64,000 bases of DNA from assembly GCF_964026535.1 (NCBI RefSeq), contig NZ_OZ032153.1:558001-622000 (forward strand). The letters run 5' to 3'. The stretch comes from Candidatus Tisiphia endosymbiont of Sialis lutaria (lineage in GTDB: Bacteria; Pseudomonadota; Alphaproteobacteria; Rickettsiales; Rickettsiaceae). The notes under the pieces were generated by a model. That model did not search any database and had not been told where the DNA came from. It was given only the letters and a program-made list of their open reading frames with translations. Shown here piece by piece: positions 1 to 12,246 of the stretch. The first letter of the stretch is position 1; each line of letters opens with the position of its first letter. The position numbers and the translations under genes are program-made.

Positions 1-1
1 T

Positions 2-2214
<2,213 letters not shown>

Positions 2215-2215
2215 T

Positions 2216-2968
2216 ATGCTCAGTATAATCTCACCAGCGAAAACTCAAGATTTTACTTCTCAAATAGTGGGGTTGCCATCGATGCAACCCCATTTTTTTA
2301 CTAAAACACAAGCTCTTTTACAAATATGTAAAAATTTGTCACAAAATCAGATTAAGCAGTTAATGGGGGTTAGTGATAAACTGGCTGAGCTTAATTATCA
2401 TAGATTTCAAGATTTCGATAACCAACCTCAGAAGCAAGCGATATTTGCCTATGATGGGGATGTTTACAATAACATTGATAGGAAGAATTTTACCGCGGAG
2501 CAGTGGGATTTCTTGCAAGGACACACGTTAATTATATCAGGTTTATACGGTGCACTAAGAGTTTTTGAAAAAATAAAACCTTATCGACTAGAAATGTCAA
2601 CAAAATTGCCAAATTTTGAAAAATTATCAAATTTCTGGCAAGACGATATTACCAATTATATAAATCAAATATTAGCAACTCATCAAAATAAATATCTAAT
2701 CAACCTAGCATCCAATGAATATTCCTGCGTCATTAATCAGAATGATCTTAAATACCCAATAATTAATATATATTTTAAAGAAAGAAGAAACAATAAATTA
2801 CAAATAATAGCAATAAATTCCAAAAAGGCTAGGGGCAGCATGTTTAATTTTATTGCAGAAAATCTTATAGACCTACCGGAAAAATTAAAACACTGTTCTA
2901 AACAAAATTATCAATATAGCGAAACCGAGTCTTCCAATAACGATTGGATATTTGTTAAAAATGCATAA
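2216..2968 (+). CDS. yaaA: Peroxide stress protein YaaA (UPF0246)
   Basis: 250 aa, family-typical length. It opens with LSIISPAKTQDF, the YaaA signature, and carries FAYDGDVYNNI, LSGLYG-type IISGLYGALRVFEKIKPYRLEM and NLASNEYSC. In E. coli YaaA limits free iron and oxidative DNA damage under peroxide; that role here is taken from the family. The ATG lies one base after the mdh stop, so translational coupling is likely. The C-terminus beyond IAENLIDLPEK is poorly conserved and rich in Asn and Ser. Confidence 0.92.
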   Translation: MLSIISPAKTQDFTSQIVGLPSMQPHFFTKTQALLQICKNLSQNQIKQLMGVSDKLAELNYHRFQDFDNQPQKQAIFAYDGDVYNNIDRKNFTAEQWDFLQGHTLIISGLYGALRVFEKIKPYRLEMSTKLPNFEKLSNFWQDDITNYINQILATHQNKYLINLASNEYSCVINQNDLKYPIINIYFKERRNNKLQIIAINSKKARGSMFNFIAENLIDLPEKLKHCSKQNYQYSETESSNNDWIFVKNA

Positions 2969-3097
2969 GTTGCAACATTGTCATTACATTTAAATTTAAA
3001 GCTAATAACTTGTAATTATATCTGCTAATTATATTTAAACTTTTTGCTATTTTGATTATTATTTTATTAATGACTTATAAAATTAGTGGAATTATTT

Positions 3098-4021
3098 ATG
3101 GAATTTAATCGTAACAAAGCAATTATTGGTTTTCTTAGAGCCAATGAGGAACAAAAATTTACTCCTATTCAAATAGCTGAATGGCTAGTAAAAACTTATC
3201 CTGAGGAAGTCAAAAAGAAAGCAGAAAGAAGTAAAAACGAAACACTGAATAATATAACTGATTCATCGGGAAAGGACAAAATGATGTTAGGAATTCTTAG
3301 TGGAGAAATGCATAAAAATTGGTTTAAAAGCATACAAAAACAAGAACCTAATATTAAAAGAGAAGAATATCCGTGTAGATATTATTACACTAAAGAAACT
3401 GAGCAGGTAGAGAGAGAATATACTGAAAAAGAACCAAACATAAAAGAAAAAGAGATATACCCAAAGCTTTCAGACTTTCTTTTACAAGAGTTGGGTGTTC
3501 ATAGCAAAATTATTAATGACAAATGTTCTTCAAACTATAAAGGTACTAACGGTAATAAATGGTTACATCCTGATCTAGTAGGAATGGAGGATCTTACTAA
3601 AGATTGGGCATTAGCAATCAAGGATTGTGTGCAACAATTTGCCGATAAAAAAGCTAAGCTTTGGTCTTTTGAGGTAAAGGTCGTAATTGATAGTGCTAAT
3701 GTGCGACAATCTTTTTTTCAAGCCCTATCAAATTCCTCATGGGCTAATTATGGATATTTAGTAGCTTCTTCTTTAGTAGAAGGCAAGGGCGGAAGTACTT
3801 TACGGGAGCTGGAAATTCTTGCTGCTAGACATGGTATAGGATTTATTTTATTAAATATAAAAGATCAAGTTGAGAAAGGTCGAATACTAATCCCTGCAAA
3901 AGAAAGGTTAGAAATTGATTGGGATATGGCTAATAGATTAGTTAAAGAGAATAAGGGATTTGAATCTTTTATAGGAGAGGTTAGAGATTTTTGTATGACA
4001 GGGAAAACTAGACTCTCCTAA
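3098..4021 (+). CDS. HrgA-like protein (COG2958 type)
   Basis: About 307 aa. An in-frame GTG at 3086 would add four residues; I prefer ATG 3098. The N-terminus (KAIIGFLRANEEQKFTPIQIAEWLV) resembles a winged-helix HARE-HTH module and is followed by a charged linker. The C-terminal half, with LHPDLVGMED, LWSFEVKVVID, GYLVASSL and LRELEILAARHGIGFILLN, matches my memory of the HrgA/COG2958 proteins found near restriction-modification loci. The E-x-K in FEVKVV, after an upstream acidic residue, is compatible with a PD-(D/E)XK nuclease fold, but that is inference. No methyltransferase is adjacent; an IS256 element sits just downstream, so this may be a stranded accessory gene. Confidence 0.6.
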   Translation: MEFNRNKAIIGFLRANEEQKFTPIQIAEWLVKTYPEEVKKKAERSKNETLNNITDSSGKDKMMLGILSGEMHKNWFKSIQKQEPNIKREEYPCRYYYTKETEQVEREYTEKEPNIKEKEIYPKLSDFLLQELGVHSKIINDKCSSNYKGTNGNKWLHPDLVGMEDLTKDWALAIKDCVQQFADKKAKLWSFEVKVVIDSANVRQSFFQALSNSSWANYGYLVASSLVEGKGGSTLRELEILAARHGIGFILLNIKDQVEKGRILIPAKERLEIDWDMANRLVKENKGFESFIGEVRDFCMTGKTRLS

Positions 4022-4047
4022 TCGAAAAACAAGAGTCAATCATTTAT

Positions 4048-5398
4048 TTTGTGTAAGTTCTATTTTTTACATTCCAATAAATCATATTTAAAATCACCAC
4101 AAAGTATTTCAAATTGATTCAAAGCTAATGACCAATCTTTTATGGGCATAGTCCATTTTTTAGATGCATTTTGCAGAGCTAAAAATATTATTTTCTGAAT
4201 TGATTTATCATCTGGAAACACCCCCTTATTTTTGATGATTTTTCTAATTTGACGGTTGACAGATTCAATGGTATTTGTTGTATAAATTACCTTTCTTATT
4301 TCCTCAGGAAAAGCAAAAAATGGGATTATCCCACACCAATTACGTTGCCAAATATCAGAAATTACTGGATATTTTTTGTCCCATTTTGAACTAAATTGTT
4401 GAAGTTTTAGACTTGCCATTTCTTCATTATTTGCTGTATAAATTTGCTTCAAATCTGTGGTCACCTCCTTTAAATCCTTATATGAGACATACTTCACTGA
4501 ATTGCGAACCATATGAACTATACATAACTGTACTATAGTCGCAGGAAATATGCTACTTATCGCTTCCGGAAAACCTTTTAGACCATCAACACAAGCAACA
4601 TAAATTTGTTCTACTCCTCGATTTTTTAACTCAGTAACTACTTGCATCCAGAATTTAGCACCTTCATTTTTTCCTACCCAAATACCCAGCAACTCCTTCT
4701 TTCCTTCTATATTAACAGCAATCGCTAAATATACTGCTTTATTTATCACTACCTGGTTATCCCTAGACTTAACATGAATACAGTCTAAGTATAATATTGG
4801 ATAAACCTTATCTAAACCTCGATTTTGCCACCTAGTTACTTCGTCTATTACTCCATCGGTTATTGTCGATATTAAATCACCGGAAACCTCAGTTTGATAT
4901 ATTTCTTCCAAATGACCTCGAATTTCACTGACTGTCATTCCTCGACCATAAAGTGAGATAACTTTATCGTCAAATCCACTGAATCTTCTCAGCCCTTTAG
5001 GTATTAATTTCGGAACAAACTCTCCTTCTCGATCTCTTGGTACTTCCAGAGTAACCTTCCTACCATCATCATCAATTATTGTCTTTTCATAGCTACCATT
5101 ACGACGATTATTATCTACTTTCGGCATTTTACTATGCTTTGAATAACCTAATTCATGCTCTAGTTCACTTTCTAATATTTTTTCAACTATTTGCTTTTTT
5201 AGTTGTTGAAATAATCCTTCTTTGCCAAACAACTTAGATGGATCGGCTTTTGATAATAATTCTTCTACTAAATTATTACTTATATTATTATCTTTTAGTT
5301 CTAATATCTTCTTTTTTATTTTTTCTGACATATTTTACCTTTTTATAAGTTGTTTTCTTACAGTACTTCTTACTGCTTACTTTTGCAACTTACACAAA
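4048..5398 (-). mobile_element. Intact IS256-family insertion sequence
   Basis: About 1.35 kb, bounded by the inverted ends TTTGTGTAAGTT (4048-4059) and AACTTACACAAA (5387-5398), with one full-length transposase between. Matching is good for about 12 bases and then decays. I could not see a convincing 8-9 bp target duplication next to these ends, so the ends are approximate or one flank has been rearranged. The right end abuts a 65-bp IS3 terminus fragment. Confidence 0.85.
4060..5331 (-). CDS. IS256-family transposase
   Basis: 423 aa, typical mutator/IS256 transposase length. The N-terminal region contains LFGKEGLFQQLKKQIVEKIL and LEHELGYSKH. The DDE residues are visible in LYLDCIHVKSRD (first D), VACVDGLKGFPEAI (second D) and TTNTIESVNRQIRK (E). 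GMTVSEIRGHLEEIY and LCIVHMVRNSVKYVSYKDLK are family hallmarks. The frame is open end to end with all catalytic residues present, so the element looks active or recently active. Confidence 0.95.
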   Translation of the reverse strand: MSEKIKKKILELKDNNISNNLVEELLSKADPSKLFGKEGLFQQLKKQIVEKILESELEHELGYSKHSKMPKVDNNRRNGSYEKTIIDDDGRKVTLEVPRDREGEFVPKLIPKGLRRFSGFDDKVISLYGRGMTVSEIRGHLEEIYQTEVSGDLISTITDGVIDEVTRWQNRGLDKVYPILYLDCIHVKSRDNQVVINKAVYLAIAVNIEGKKELLGIWVGKNEGAKFWMQVVTELKNRGVEQIYVACVDGLKGFPEAISSIFPATIVQLCIVHMVRNSVKYVSYKDLKEVTTDLKQIYTANNEEMASLKLQQFSSKWDKKYPVISDIWQRNWCGIIPFFAFPEEIRKVIYTTNTIESVNRQIRKIIKNKGVFPDDKSIQKIIFLALQNASKKWTMPIKDWSLALNQFEILCGDFKYDLLECKK

Positions 5399-5413
5399 GT
5401 ATATTATAGACTC

Positions 5414-5478
5414 ATAATTTCATGGGAATTATATCTCTAAATTGCTAAATTTTTGTCTAGACAAAGGAGACCACCATA
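5414..5478. mobile_element. Terminal fragment of an IS3-family element
   Basis: These 65 bases are identical to 23127-23191, which is the right end (plus five flanking bases) of the complete IS3 element in this window. The IS itself is missing here, so only an end remains, squeezed between the IS256 element and the leucine-rich-repeat gene. It supplies the last fifteen codons and the stop of that gene. Confidence 0.85.
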
Positions 5479-6148
5479 CTACTTGCATTGAGGATTGCTC
5501 CTTAGATAGCACCTTTACTTCTCCTATCACGACATCTAATTTTTGATCCATTTCCTTTAATTTCTGTATAATAAGTTCCAGAATACCATCCTGCATATCC
5601 TGTTTCAATTGTTGTATTCCTTTGGAGATATTTTGGTTTTCTTCTAGCTTTGTACCAGTAACAGGTAATTTTTCTTGTATCGAATCTATTCCTTGATCGC
5701 TCTTCTTAGATAAGGTTTCTTCAGCCTGGGCTTCTTCAGCTCGTACTCTATTTTTTTCTAATATTTTATATATACTTTCTCGTATGTTATAGTCTATCTC
5801 GTTAGTAGACAAAGTCTTGTTTTTATGCAAATTTATTTCCGTCAAGGTGTTGTTTTTCCTTATAGCTTTTAGTATCAACCTAGCTCCCTCATTGCCTATC
5901 TTGTTGTTGCTCAAATCTATATACGTTACAGAACTATTTTCTTCTAAGAAATGTGCTATCAACCCAGCACCCTCATTGGTTATTCTGTTGCTGTCCAAGT
6001 CTATCTCCGTTACGGTGTTATTATACTTCTCTAAGGCTTGCAATAATAACTTAACTTCCTCATTGCCTATCCCGCTCTTATACAAATCTATTTTCTTAAT
6101 ATCTACTCCTGCACGCAGATCTTTAATAATGTCAGTAAGTCTAGTCAT
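5429..6148 (-). CDS. Leucine-rich repeat protein (ribonuclease-inhibitor type) with IS-derived C-terminus
   Basis: 239 aa. Residues about 15-125 form four LRR units of the ribonuclease-inhibitor type (TVTEIDLDSNRITNEGAGLI, VTYIDLSNNKIGNEGARLI, LTEINLHKNKTL). Residues about 125-220 are charged and probably helical or coiled (LKQDMQDGILELIIQKLKEMDQKLDVVI). No signal peptide is visible. Eukaryotic-like LRR proteins in intracellular bacteria are often host-directed, but no secretion signal is recognisable, so the function is unknown. The last 15 residues (WWSPLSRQKFSNLEI) are encoded by an IS3 terminus, so the native C-terminus has been lost. Confidence 0.7.
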   Translation of the reverse strand: MTRLTDIIKDLRAGVDIKKIDLYKSGIGNEEVKLLLQALEKYNNTVTEIDLDSNRITNEGAGLIAHFLEENSSVTYIDLSNNKIGNEGARLILKAIRKNNTLTEINLHKNKTLSTNEIDYNIRESIYKILEKNRVRAEEAQAEETLSKKSDQGIDSIQEKLPVTGTKLEENQNISKGIQQLKQDMQDGILELIIQKLKEMDQKLDVVIGEVKVLSKEQSSMQVVWWSPLSRQKFSNLEI

Positions 6149-6334
6149 AATATTTGCCTTATAAATTTAATGTTATCCTTTTCGTTGAGACAAATAGCTA
6201 CAGTCAATACCGAGCCTCTTTTTATAAAAAGATATATTCTATATGATATAGAAATATATTTGATATGTAAAGTATTTTTGTGAAAAAAATTATTGGAAAT
6301 ATCAAGTTTAGTGACAATTATGTAATGATTATTT

Positions 6335-7573
6335 TCAGATATTTTCTTTTAGCCAAATTAGAAATTTTTTAAACCAACTAGCATCATTATTATCATTAAT
6401 ATCAAAATTATTCTTTTGTATTTTTAAAGATTGGGTTTTTACCATACCTATAGCAGTGGAATATATATGGGGATTATAATCTTCAGCAAAACCTGGTAAA
6501 ATTTCCGGTTTACCAATTCGTACTTGTTTCTCAAAAATTTTACTTGCTAGCTCTTTTACTCCCCGGAGCATCGCTCCTCCACCAGTAATAACAATGCGGT
6601 AGGCGACCATATTGCCTGCCACAACTCTATCGTGCTGAGCTTGAACCATCAACAATATTTCTTCTACTCTTGGACTGATGACGCAGGCAAGATATTTTGA
6701 GGTAATTGCTGGTCTACCACTGTCAGGAATTTCCATTTCAAAATCTTCTAAATTAATAATATTATCTTTATCAAGAGAAGATGGCATGGCATTACCATAG
6801 AGAATCTTAAGTTTTTCTGCAACGTTCAGGCTTACTGAGAAGACTTTTGCTATATCAGATGTAATATGAAAGCTACCTATATCTATGTAGCTTGTATATA
6901 TTAACTTGCCTGAGACAAACACGCCAAAAGAGGTAGTTCTTGCCCCCATATCGATTATGATAGAGCCAAGATTTTTTTCATCTTCTGAAAGACAAGCAAT
7001 TCCTGACGCATAAATTGCTAATATAATATTATTTATTTCCACATGACATTTTGCAAAACAATTGGTAATATTCATTAGCATATTAAAATTTGCTGTGATA
7101 ATATGTAATTCACACCCTAATTCTTTGCCAAACATTCCGATTGGATCTTCAATAGCATTATTATTATCAAGAGTAAATTCTATAGGGAAATAATGAATAA
7201 TTTCTTGGTCTTTAATTTTGAATTCCAATAAGGCTTTTTTGATAAGTTTTTTGATATCTTGTGGTGAAATTGGCTGATTAGAAAGTTTTATTTTACTATT
7301 TGCATAATAAGACTTAGTGCCATAGCCTGTTAGTGATATAGTTATTTTTTTTATGTTTTTACCGCAATCTTTTTCTAATGCGTAAATCGCTCCAACTATG
7401 CTATTTTCCGCATCTTTTAAATCTAATATGACTCCTGATTTAATACCTTTTGAGTGATGCAGAACTTGGCTTACTATTCTTGCATCTTCTCTTTTATCAA
7501 TATATGCTGCAATACAAGCTATTTTACTACTACCAAGGTCAAGAGTTAAAAAGTTAGACAATCTGGCTTTCAT
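6335..7573 (-). CDS. ftsA: Cell division protein FtsA
   Basis: Actin-like ATPase that anchors FtsZ to the membrane and recruits late division proteins. At 412 aa it has the usual length. The phosphate-1 motif is LTLDLGSSKIACIAAY near the N-terminus; the phosphate-2 region is LGSIIIDMGARTTSFGVF and the adenosine motif VITGGGAMLRGVKELA. The C-terminal WFKKFLIWLKENI is the amphipathic membrane-targeting helix. It is the last gene of the leftward division cluster, five bases after ftsQ. FtsZ is not adjacent, as in Rickettsia. Confidence 0.96.
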   Translation of the reverse strand: MKARLSNFLTLDLGSSKIACIAAYIDKREDARIVSQVLHHSKGIKSGVILDLKDAENSIVGAIYALEKDCGKNIKKITISLTGYGTKSYYANSKIKLSNQPISPQDIKKLIKKALLEFKIKDQEIIHYFPIEFTLDNNNAIEDPIGMFGKELGCELHIITANFNMLMNITNCFAKCHVEINNIILAIYASGIACLSEDEKNLGSIIIDMGARTTSFGVFVSGKLIYTSYIDIGSFHITSDIAKVFSVSLNVAEKLKILYGNAMPSSLDKDNIINLEDFEMEIPDSGRPAITSKYLACVISPRVEEILLMVQAQHDRVVAGNMVAYRIVITGGGAMLRGVKELASKIFEKQVRIGKPEILPGFAEDYNPHIYSTAIGMVKTQSLKIQKNNFDINDNNDASWFKKFLIWLKENI

Positions 7574-7578
7574 AATTC

Positions 7579-8373
7579 TTAATATTTTTCTATATAAAAC
7601 TTACTCAAATCTCGTAAATCTATAGTTTTATAATTTTGATTAAATAATAGATTTTTCATATCCAATCCTGCAAGGTAATCTAAAGCACGATCAAACCCAG
7701 AATCTGGCATTTTAACAGTTATACCTTGCTCTAGATTTAAATTCCATCGTCTTTTCCCATAAAGTACCGAAGAGACAATTTTCTTAGCTAGTTCAGGGTA
7801 TTTTGCTAAATCTTGAATTAATTTGTTAGTATAAATATTAGCATCCAATCCTACAACATGAGGAAGATTAGTGAAAGTACCTATATCAGTAGTAATTTTA
7901 TATCCTTCTTCATCAATAAGGAAAACTTTCTCGTTAAATTGCCAGATAGCAATTGGCACTCTCTCAGTTAATCTTATGTAAATAGTATTAGGTAATCTTC
8001 TCTCAATAATTACAACATTTTTAATCCAAGGATTGCGTTGCAAATTACTCTTTATTGTTCCTAGGTCTAAAGAAAGAATAGGCGTACCCTTATCAGCATT
8101 TAAAGTTGCTAATATATCTTCTTCCTTAGTATTATATTGCCCTTCTATTAAAACATTTTCAAGTCTAAAGCTAATATCAGAAGTGAATTCATAAATATTT
8201 TGGATAATTTCTTGTCTTACAGGAGCAAAATAGTTGGTAAAGAAAAATGAAGACAACAAAACTACTAGGGTAATTTTAATAAAAAATACCACTCTAATAT
8301 ACACCATTGCCAACTTTCGTCGTAAAGGTATATTGGCTTTTTTCTTCTTATTAGACGCTTTATTCCTCTTCAT
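7579..8373 (-). CDS. ftsQ: Cell division protein FtsQ
   Basis: 264 aa bitopic divisome protein. A basic cytoplasmic start ([19 protein letters not shown]) is followed by one membrane segment ([22 protein letters not shown]), then a periplasmic POTRA domain ([20 protein letters not shown]) and the FtsQ beta domain ([25 protein letters not shown] is the family hallmark). Its start overlaps the ddl stop by four bases, implying coupled translation. It links early FtsA/FtsZ assembly to FtsB/FtsL. Confidence 0.95.
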   Translation of the reverse strand: MKRNKASNKKKKANIPLRRKLAMVYIRVVFFIKITLVVLLSSFFFTNYFAPVRQEIIQNIYEFTSDISFRLENVLIEGQYNTKEEDILATLNADKGTPILSLDLGTIKSNLQRNPWIKNVVIIERRLPNTIYIRLTERVPIAIWQFNEKVFLIDEEGYKITTDIGTFTNLPHVVGLDANIYTNKLIQDLAKYPELAKKIVSSVLYGKRRWNLNLEQGITVKMPDSGFDRALDYLAGLDMKNLLFNQNYKTIDLRDLSKFYIEKY

Positions 8374-9335
8374 GTGTCAATACATGCTGTTTCTAAGATT
8401 CTTTCCACTAGCGAGCGGAAATCCATTCCCTGTAAAGCAGCTATTTCTGGTATAATCGATAAGGGAGTCATACCAGGATGGGTATTAATTTCTATAGTAA
8501 AAATTTCATTCTTACTTTCGTCAAAAATAAACTCTGCTCTAGCCACACCTCTACAATTCATGGTTTGATATGTTCTTTCCGACTCTTCTAGTAACTCATT
8601 ATATATATTTTGTGGTAATGGAGCTGGACATAAATGCTGGGCAAATCCATCAGTGTATTTAGTATCATAATCATAAAAACGCTGTTTCAGGAGTTTTATT
8701 TCCAATACCCCTAAGGCTTCGCCGTTTAAAACGGCTACTTGCATTTCTCGCCCCTTAATATATTCTTCAATCATTACCTGATCACCATAAGGAAAATCAT
8801 AATCAGCAAAGTTAAAATCATCTTCAGCAAATATTACTTCAACGCCTATACTTGATCCCTGGGCAATAGGTTTTATAACATAGGGTCTTGGCATAGGATC
8901 GGCCTTAATGTTATCAGATTTATTAACGACAATATGCTTGGCTACCTTAATATCATTAGCAACAAACCATGCTTTTGCATGTATTTTACTAAATGCTAAA
9001 GAAGAAGCGAGAACCCCACTATGAGTATAAGGAATTCGCAAGATATTGAGTAACCCAGGCAAACAACCATCTTCGCCATAAGTACCATGTAAACAATTAT
9101 AAACTATATCCGGTTTTATCTGTAAAAGTACCGAGGCAATGTCTACTCCCATATCTATAAAAGTAACTTTATATCCACTATCTACCAAAGCTTTGTTAAC
9201 TCCCGAAGATGATACTAAAGAAACTTCTCGTTCAGCCGACATACCGCCACCTACTACCGCCACATGTTTTTTTCCTTTATCACTCAATATTGTAACCTTA
9301 GAATTAGCAATAAAACTTGTTTGATATTTATGCAT
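8370..9335 (-). CDS. ddl: D-alanine--D-alanine ligase
   Basis: ATP-grasp ligase joining two D-alanines for the peptidoglycan precursor, cytosolic. 321 aa. Motifs: [45 protein letters not shown], the ATP-grasp [31 protein letters not shown] and the metal site [13 protein letters not shown]. Both boundaries overlap neighbours: murB by eight bases upstream and ftsQ by four downstream. Residues 1-20 precede the first conserved strand, so the start could be slightly later. Confidence 0.96.
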   Translation of the reverse strand: MHKYQTSFIANSKVTILSDKGKKHVAVVGGGMSAEREVSLVSSSGVNKALVDSGYKVTFIDMGVDIASVLLQIKPDIVYNCLHGTYGEDGCLPGLLNILRIPYTHSGVLASSLAFSKIHAKAWFVANDIKVAKHIVVNKSDNIKADPMPRPYVIKPIAQGSSIGVEVIFAEDDFNFADYDFPYGDQVMIEEYIKGREMQVAVLNGEALGVLEIKLLKQRFYDYDTKYTDGFAQHLCPAPLPQNIYNELLEESERTYQTMNCRGVARAEFIFDESKNEIFTIEINTHPGMTPLSIIPEIAALQGMDFRSLVERILETACIDT

Positions 9336-10221
9336 ATTTCCCTATTCTTTTAATTTCCCATTTTAGATCAATCCCACTATTTTCAAATACTCTTTTTTTA
9401 ACAAGATCCCCAAGATTTTCTAAATCACCAGCAGAGGCATTGCCATGGTTTATCATAAAGTTACAATGTAGTTGCGAGATGGAAGCCCCACCAATTTTGT
9501 ATCCCCTCATGCCGGCTTTATCGATTAGTTGCCATGCTTTATGATTTTCTGGATTAGCAAATGTACTACCACCAGTACGTTCTTTAATTGGTTGGCTTGC
9601 TAGTCTATTTTTACTTATTTCATTCATTTTTTCTAGGATCGTATTACTGTCCCCCATCGTTGTCTTAAATATAGCTTTGGTTATAATCAAATCTTGTGGT
9701 AAATTATTACCTCGATATTTAAAACCTATTTCTTCGTTAGGGATGGTAATAAAATTACCTCTAGAGTCTATTGCTTCAATTGCTAGGATAATATCTTTAA
9801 ATTCCGAGTTATAGGCACCGGCGTTCATTACCACTCCACCACCTATAGTACCTGGTATACCACTTAGAAACTCAAAACCAGTAATTGAATGTATTTGACA
9901 AAATTTAGCAAGATTAAAATTAAGGCAACTACTTCCTACCGATAATTGCCCTGCCGGTAATTGGTGGTCTGGCATTAATTCTATATTGGTAAAATTCTGA
10001 CCAAGTTTTATCACAACCCCCTCTATACCACCGTCTCTAATAATAATATTTGATCCAGCCCCTAAAACAGTTATTGGTCTCTGTTGTTGGTTTTGTGCGA
10101 CAAAATCTGCTAAGCTTGATGAATCTAATGGTTTAAAAAATATCTCCGCAGATCCACCAACTTTAAACCAAGTTAAATGACTTAAATTGTAATTATTTTT
10201 ATATTCACCAGCTATTTGCAT
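9328..10221 (-). CDS. murB: UDP-N-acetylenolpyruvoylglucosamine reductase MurB
   Basis: FAD enzyme reducing UDP-GlcNAc-enolpyruvate to UDP-MurNAc, the second committed step of peptidoglycan synthesis. 297 aa, type I/II size. FAD-binding motifs are [30 protein letters not shown] and [22 protein letters not shown]; the catalytic serine lies in [19 protein letters not shown]. Read between murC (56 bases upstream) and ddl (overlap), consistent with one wall-precursor operon. Confidence 0.96.
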   Translation of the reverse strand: MQIAGEYKNNYNLSHLTWFKVGGSAEIFFKPLDSSSLADFVAQNQQQRPITVLGAGSNIIIRDGGIEGVVIKLGQNFTNIELMPDHQLPAGQLSVGSSCLNFNLAKFCQIHSITGFEFLSGIPGTIGGGVVMNAGAYNSEFKDIILAIEAIDSRGNFITIPNEEIGFKYRGNNLPQDLIITKAIFKTTMGDSNTILEKMNEISKNRLASQPIKERTGGSTFANPENHKAWQLIDKAGMRGYKIGGASISQLHCNFMINHGNASAGDLENLGDLVKKRVFENSGIDLKWEIKRIGKYA

Positions 10222-10260
10222 AATTATAAAATATCTACTTTACAGATTTATTCTAATTTT

Positions 10261-10299
10261 TGGATTGCTTCGTCGGCTTATGCCTCCTCGCAATGACGT
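10261..10299. repeat. Half palindromic repeat, 'GTCATTGCGAG' family, at murC 3' end
   Basis: One arm of the dispersed family whose full form reads cGTCATTGCGAG ... GAAGCAATCCA ... TTGCTTCG ... CTCGCAATGACg. Here only the arm survives. It overlaps the last codons of murC and provides its stop codon. Other members lie at 11941, 24659, 27733, 38981, 56651, 59991 and 62671. Confidence 0.85.
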
Positions 10300-11729
10300 T
10301 CTTGGGTAAATTGCTGATGCAAATTATTTGCCCAAGCAGAAATACTCCCAGCACCCATCATAATTATTATATCATTTGGCATAGCTTCCTTGGCAATAAG
10401 ACCAGCTATATCCTGGTGATTCTCGATAAATGATACCATCGAATGAGATTTAGTATCCTTGATTTTGTCTACTAAAATTCTTCCCGTTATACCGTCTATT
10501 GGCTGTTCACCGGCAGCATATATATCTGTGATATACAGCTGATCAGCATCAAAAAAGCAAGTTATAAAATCATCAAACAAATATTTAACCCTTGAGTATC
10601 TATGTGGTTGGAAGATTGCTATAACTTTACTATTTTGCTTATTAGCAATATTTCTTGCCGTAGCAAGTGTAGCTTTTACTTCTTCCGGATGGTGAGCATA
10701 ATCATCAATTATCGTAGCGTTATTATATTCGGCTACTTTAGTGAATCTGCGTTTTATCCCTTTAAAGCTATTAAATCCATTTTTAATAATTTTAATACCA
10801 AAATCAAGCTCTACGGCTATCGCGATAGCCGCAAGAGCATTAAGGATATTATGCCTTCCCGGAGTAGGTAAGGTGATGTGTTCGATAGTTGTTACCCCAT
10901 TTACGTTAGGTAGACTAATTCGCACATCAAAAGTTGATGATTCAATATCAGAGTTTAAATTAAAGGCTTGTATGTTGGCATCATTTGAGTCTATTCCATA
11001 AGTTATGATTCTACGCTCAAATATGTCATTTACTAGTTTTCTAACAATTTGGTGATCAATACAAGCCACGGCAAAACCATAAAATGGTAAATTAGTTACA
11101 AAACTCTTAAAAGCTTTAATTAAACTATCAAAATCCTTATAAAAATCTAGATGTTCCGGATCGATATTAGTTATTACTGCGATCGTTGATGGTATGTGAA
11201 TGAAAGTTGCATCAGATTCATCGGCTTCAGCTATTAGATAATTCCCAGATCCAAGATATGCATTGGTGGATATATTATTAATAATACCACCATTAATTAG
11301 CGTTGGGCAAAGCCCAGCCGCTTCAAATAAACAGGCAACGAGTGATGTAGTCGTAGTTTTACCATGCGAACCAGAAATTGCTATGGAACATTTTAGCCTC
11401 ATTAATTCAGCTAGCATTTCAGCTCGCCTAATTATTGGTATTTTTTTACGTATAGCTTCCTGAATTTCAGGATTATCTTTATTAATAGCCGACGAGACCA
11501 CTACATATGAAACATCAGTAATATTCTGAGCTTGATGACCAAGGAAAACCTTAATACCATTATTTTCTAGTCTTGTGGTATTATAATTTTCAGCTATATC
11601 AGAACCTTGCACTTTATATCCGAGATTATGTAGTATTTCGGCAATGCCGCTCATACCAATTCCCCCAATGCCGATAAAATGCATAGTGTCAAGAGTCCCA
11701 TTTATTTTTTTTAACTCTAATAGAAACAT
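10278..11729 (-). CDS. murC: UDP-N-acetylmuramate--L-alanine ligase MurC
   Basis: Mur ligase adding L-Ala to UDP-MurNAc. 483 aa. N-terminal Rossmann motif [21 protein letters not shown] loop [16 protein letters not shown], central [12 protein letters not shown] and C-terminal [15 protein letters not shown]. About 14 residues precede the conserved start, so an internal ATG may be used. First gene of the leftward run murC-murB-ddl-ftsQ-ftsA. The last six codons and stop (RHCEEA then TAA) are read from a palindromic repeat, so its C-terminus was replaced or extended by mobile DNA. Confidence 0.95.
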   Translation of the reverse strand: MFLLELKKINGTLDTMHFIGIGGIGMSGIAEILHNLGYKVQGSDIAENYNTTRLENNGIKVFLGHQAQNITDVSYVVVSSAINKDNPEIQEAIRKKIPIIRRAEMLAELMRLKCSIAISGSHGKTTTTSLVACLFEAAGLCPTLINGGIINNISTNAYLGSGNYLIAEADESDATFIHIPSTIAVITNIDPEHLDFYKDFDSLIKAFKSFVTNLPFYGFAVACIDHQIVRKLVNDIFERRIITYGIDSNDANIQAFNLNSDIESSTFDVRISLPNVNGVTTIEHITLPTPGRHNILNALAAIAIAVELDFGIKIIKNGFNSFKGIKRRFTKVAEYNNATIIDDYAHHPEEVKATLATARNIANKQNSKVIAIFQPHRYSRVKYLFDDFITCFFDADQLYITDIYAAGEQPIDGITGRILVDKIKDTKSHSMVSFIENHQDIAGLIAKEAMPNDIIIMMGAGSISAWANNLHQQFTQERHCEEA

Positions 11730-11886
11730 GTATATAATAATTAATTGTCTATCTCTTGCATAATCAGTTTTTAACTAAAGGTCAAGCTCTAATGATGAGT
11801 ATACAACAATTATAGCGTACACTAAGCGTTATTAGAAAAATATTGTAAAAAATCAATGACGAAGTAATATTATATCTGATTATATA

Positions 11887-12072
11887 CTCACCTTACGCAT
11901 AAACTACATAACAATTTAAAAATTCCGGAAAAGTACAAAACGTCATTGCGAGACCACGTAGTGGTCGAAGCAATCCACATTCATTAGATTGCTTCGTCGC
12001 TACTAAAGTAGCTTCTCGCAATGACGCCAAGCTATTTTCTATATTACTTTTAAATGCCATGAGTAAGGTGAG
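11887..12072. mobile_element. Miniature inverted-repeat element, copy 1
   Basis: 186 bp with inverted ends CTCACCTTACGCAT and ATGAGTAAGGTGAG (one mismatch). Inside is a conserved core: CAATTTAAAAATTCC near the left end, then a full GTCATTGCGAG-family palindrome (11941-12026), then CTTTTAAATGCCAT near the right end. It has no coding capacity. The same architecture recurs at 38931-39115 and 59941-60126. Both flanks begin with TA, so a TA target duplication is possible. Confidence 0.8.
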
Positions 12073-12126
12073 TAAATCATTATTTACATTGACTTCAATA
12101 TCTATTATATCATACTTTTAACTTAC

Positions 12127-12215
12127 AATTGCCACGACCACGTAGTGGTCTTGCTAATAGCGTCTGTACTCTTTTGGAATTTTTAAATTGTCATGAGGTT
12201 TATACGTAAGGTGAG
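12127..12215. mobile_element. Half copy of the miniature element, inverted
   Basis: Read on the minus strand this starts CTCACCTTACGTAT, passes CAATTTAAAAATTCC and reaches the first palindrome arm, matching the left half of the 11887-12072 element. The right half is absent. Two elements therefore face each other in the truB upstream region; the right terminus lies about 30 bases before the truB start. Confidence 0.75.
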
Positions 12216-12246
12216 ATAGTAAATCTAAATACAAGGAATGCTACTG

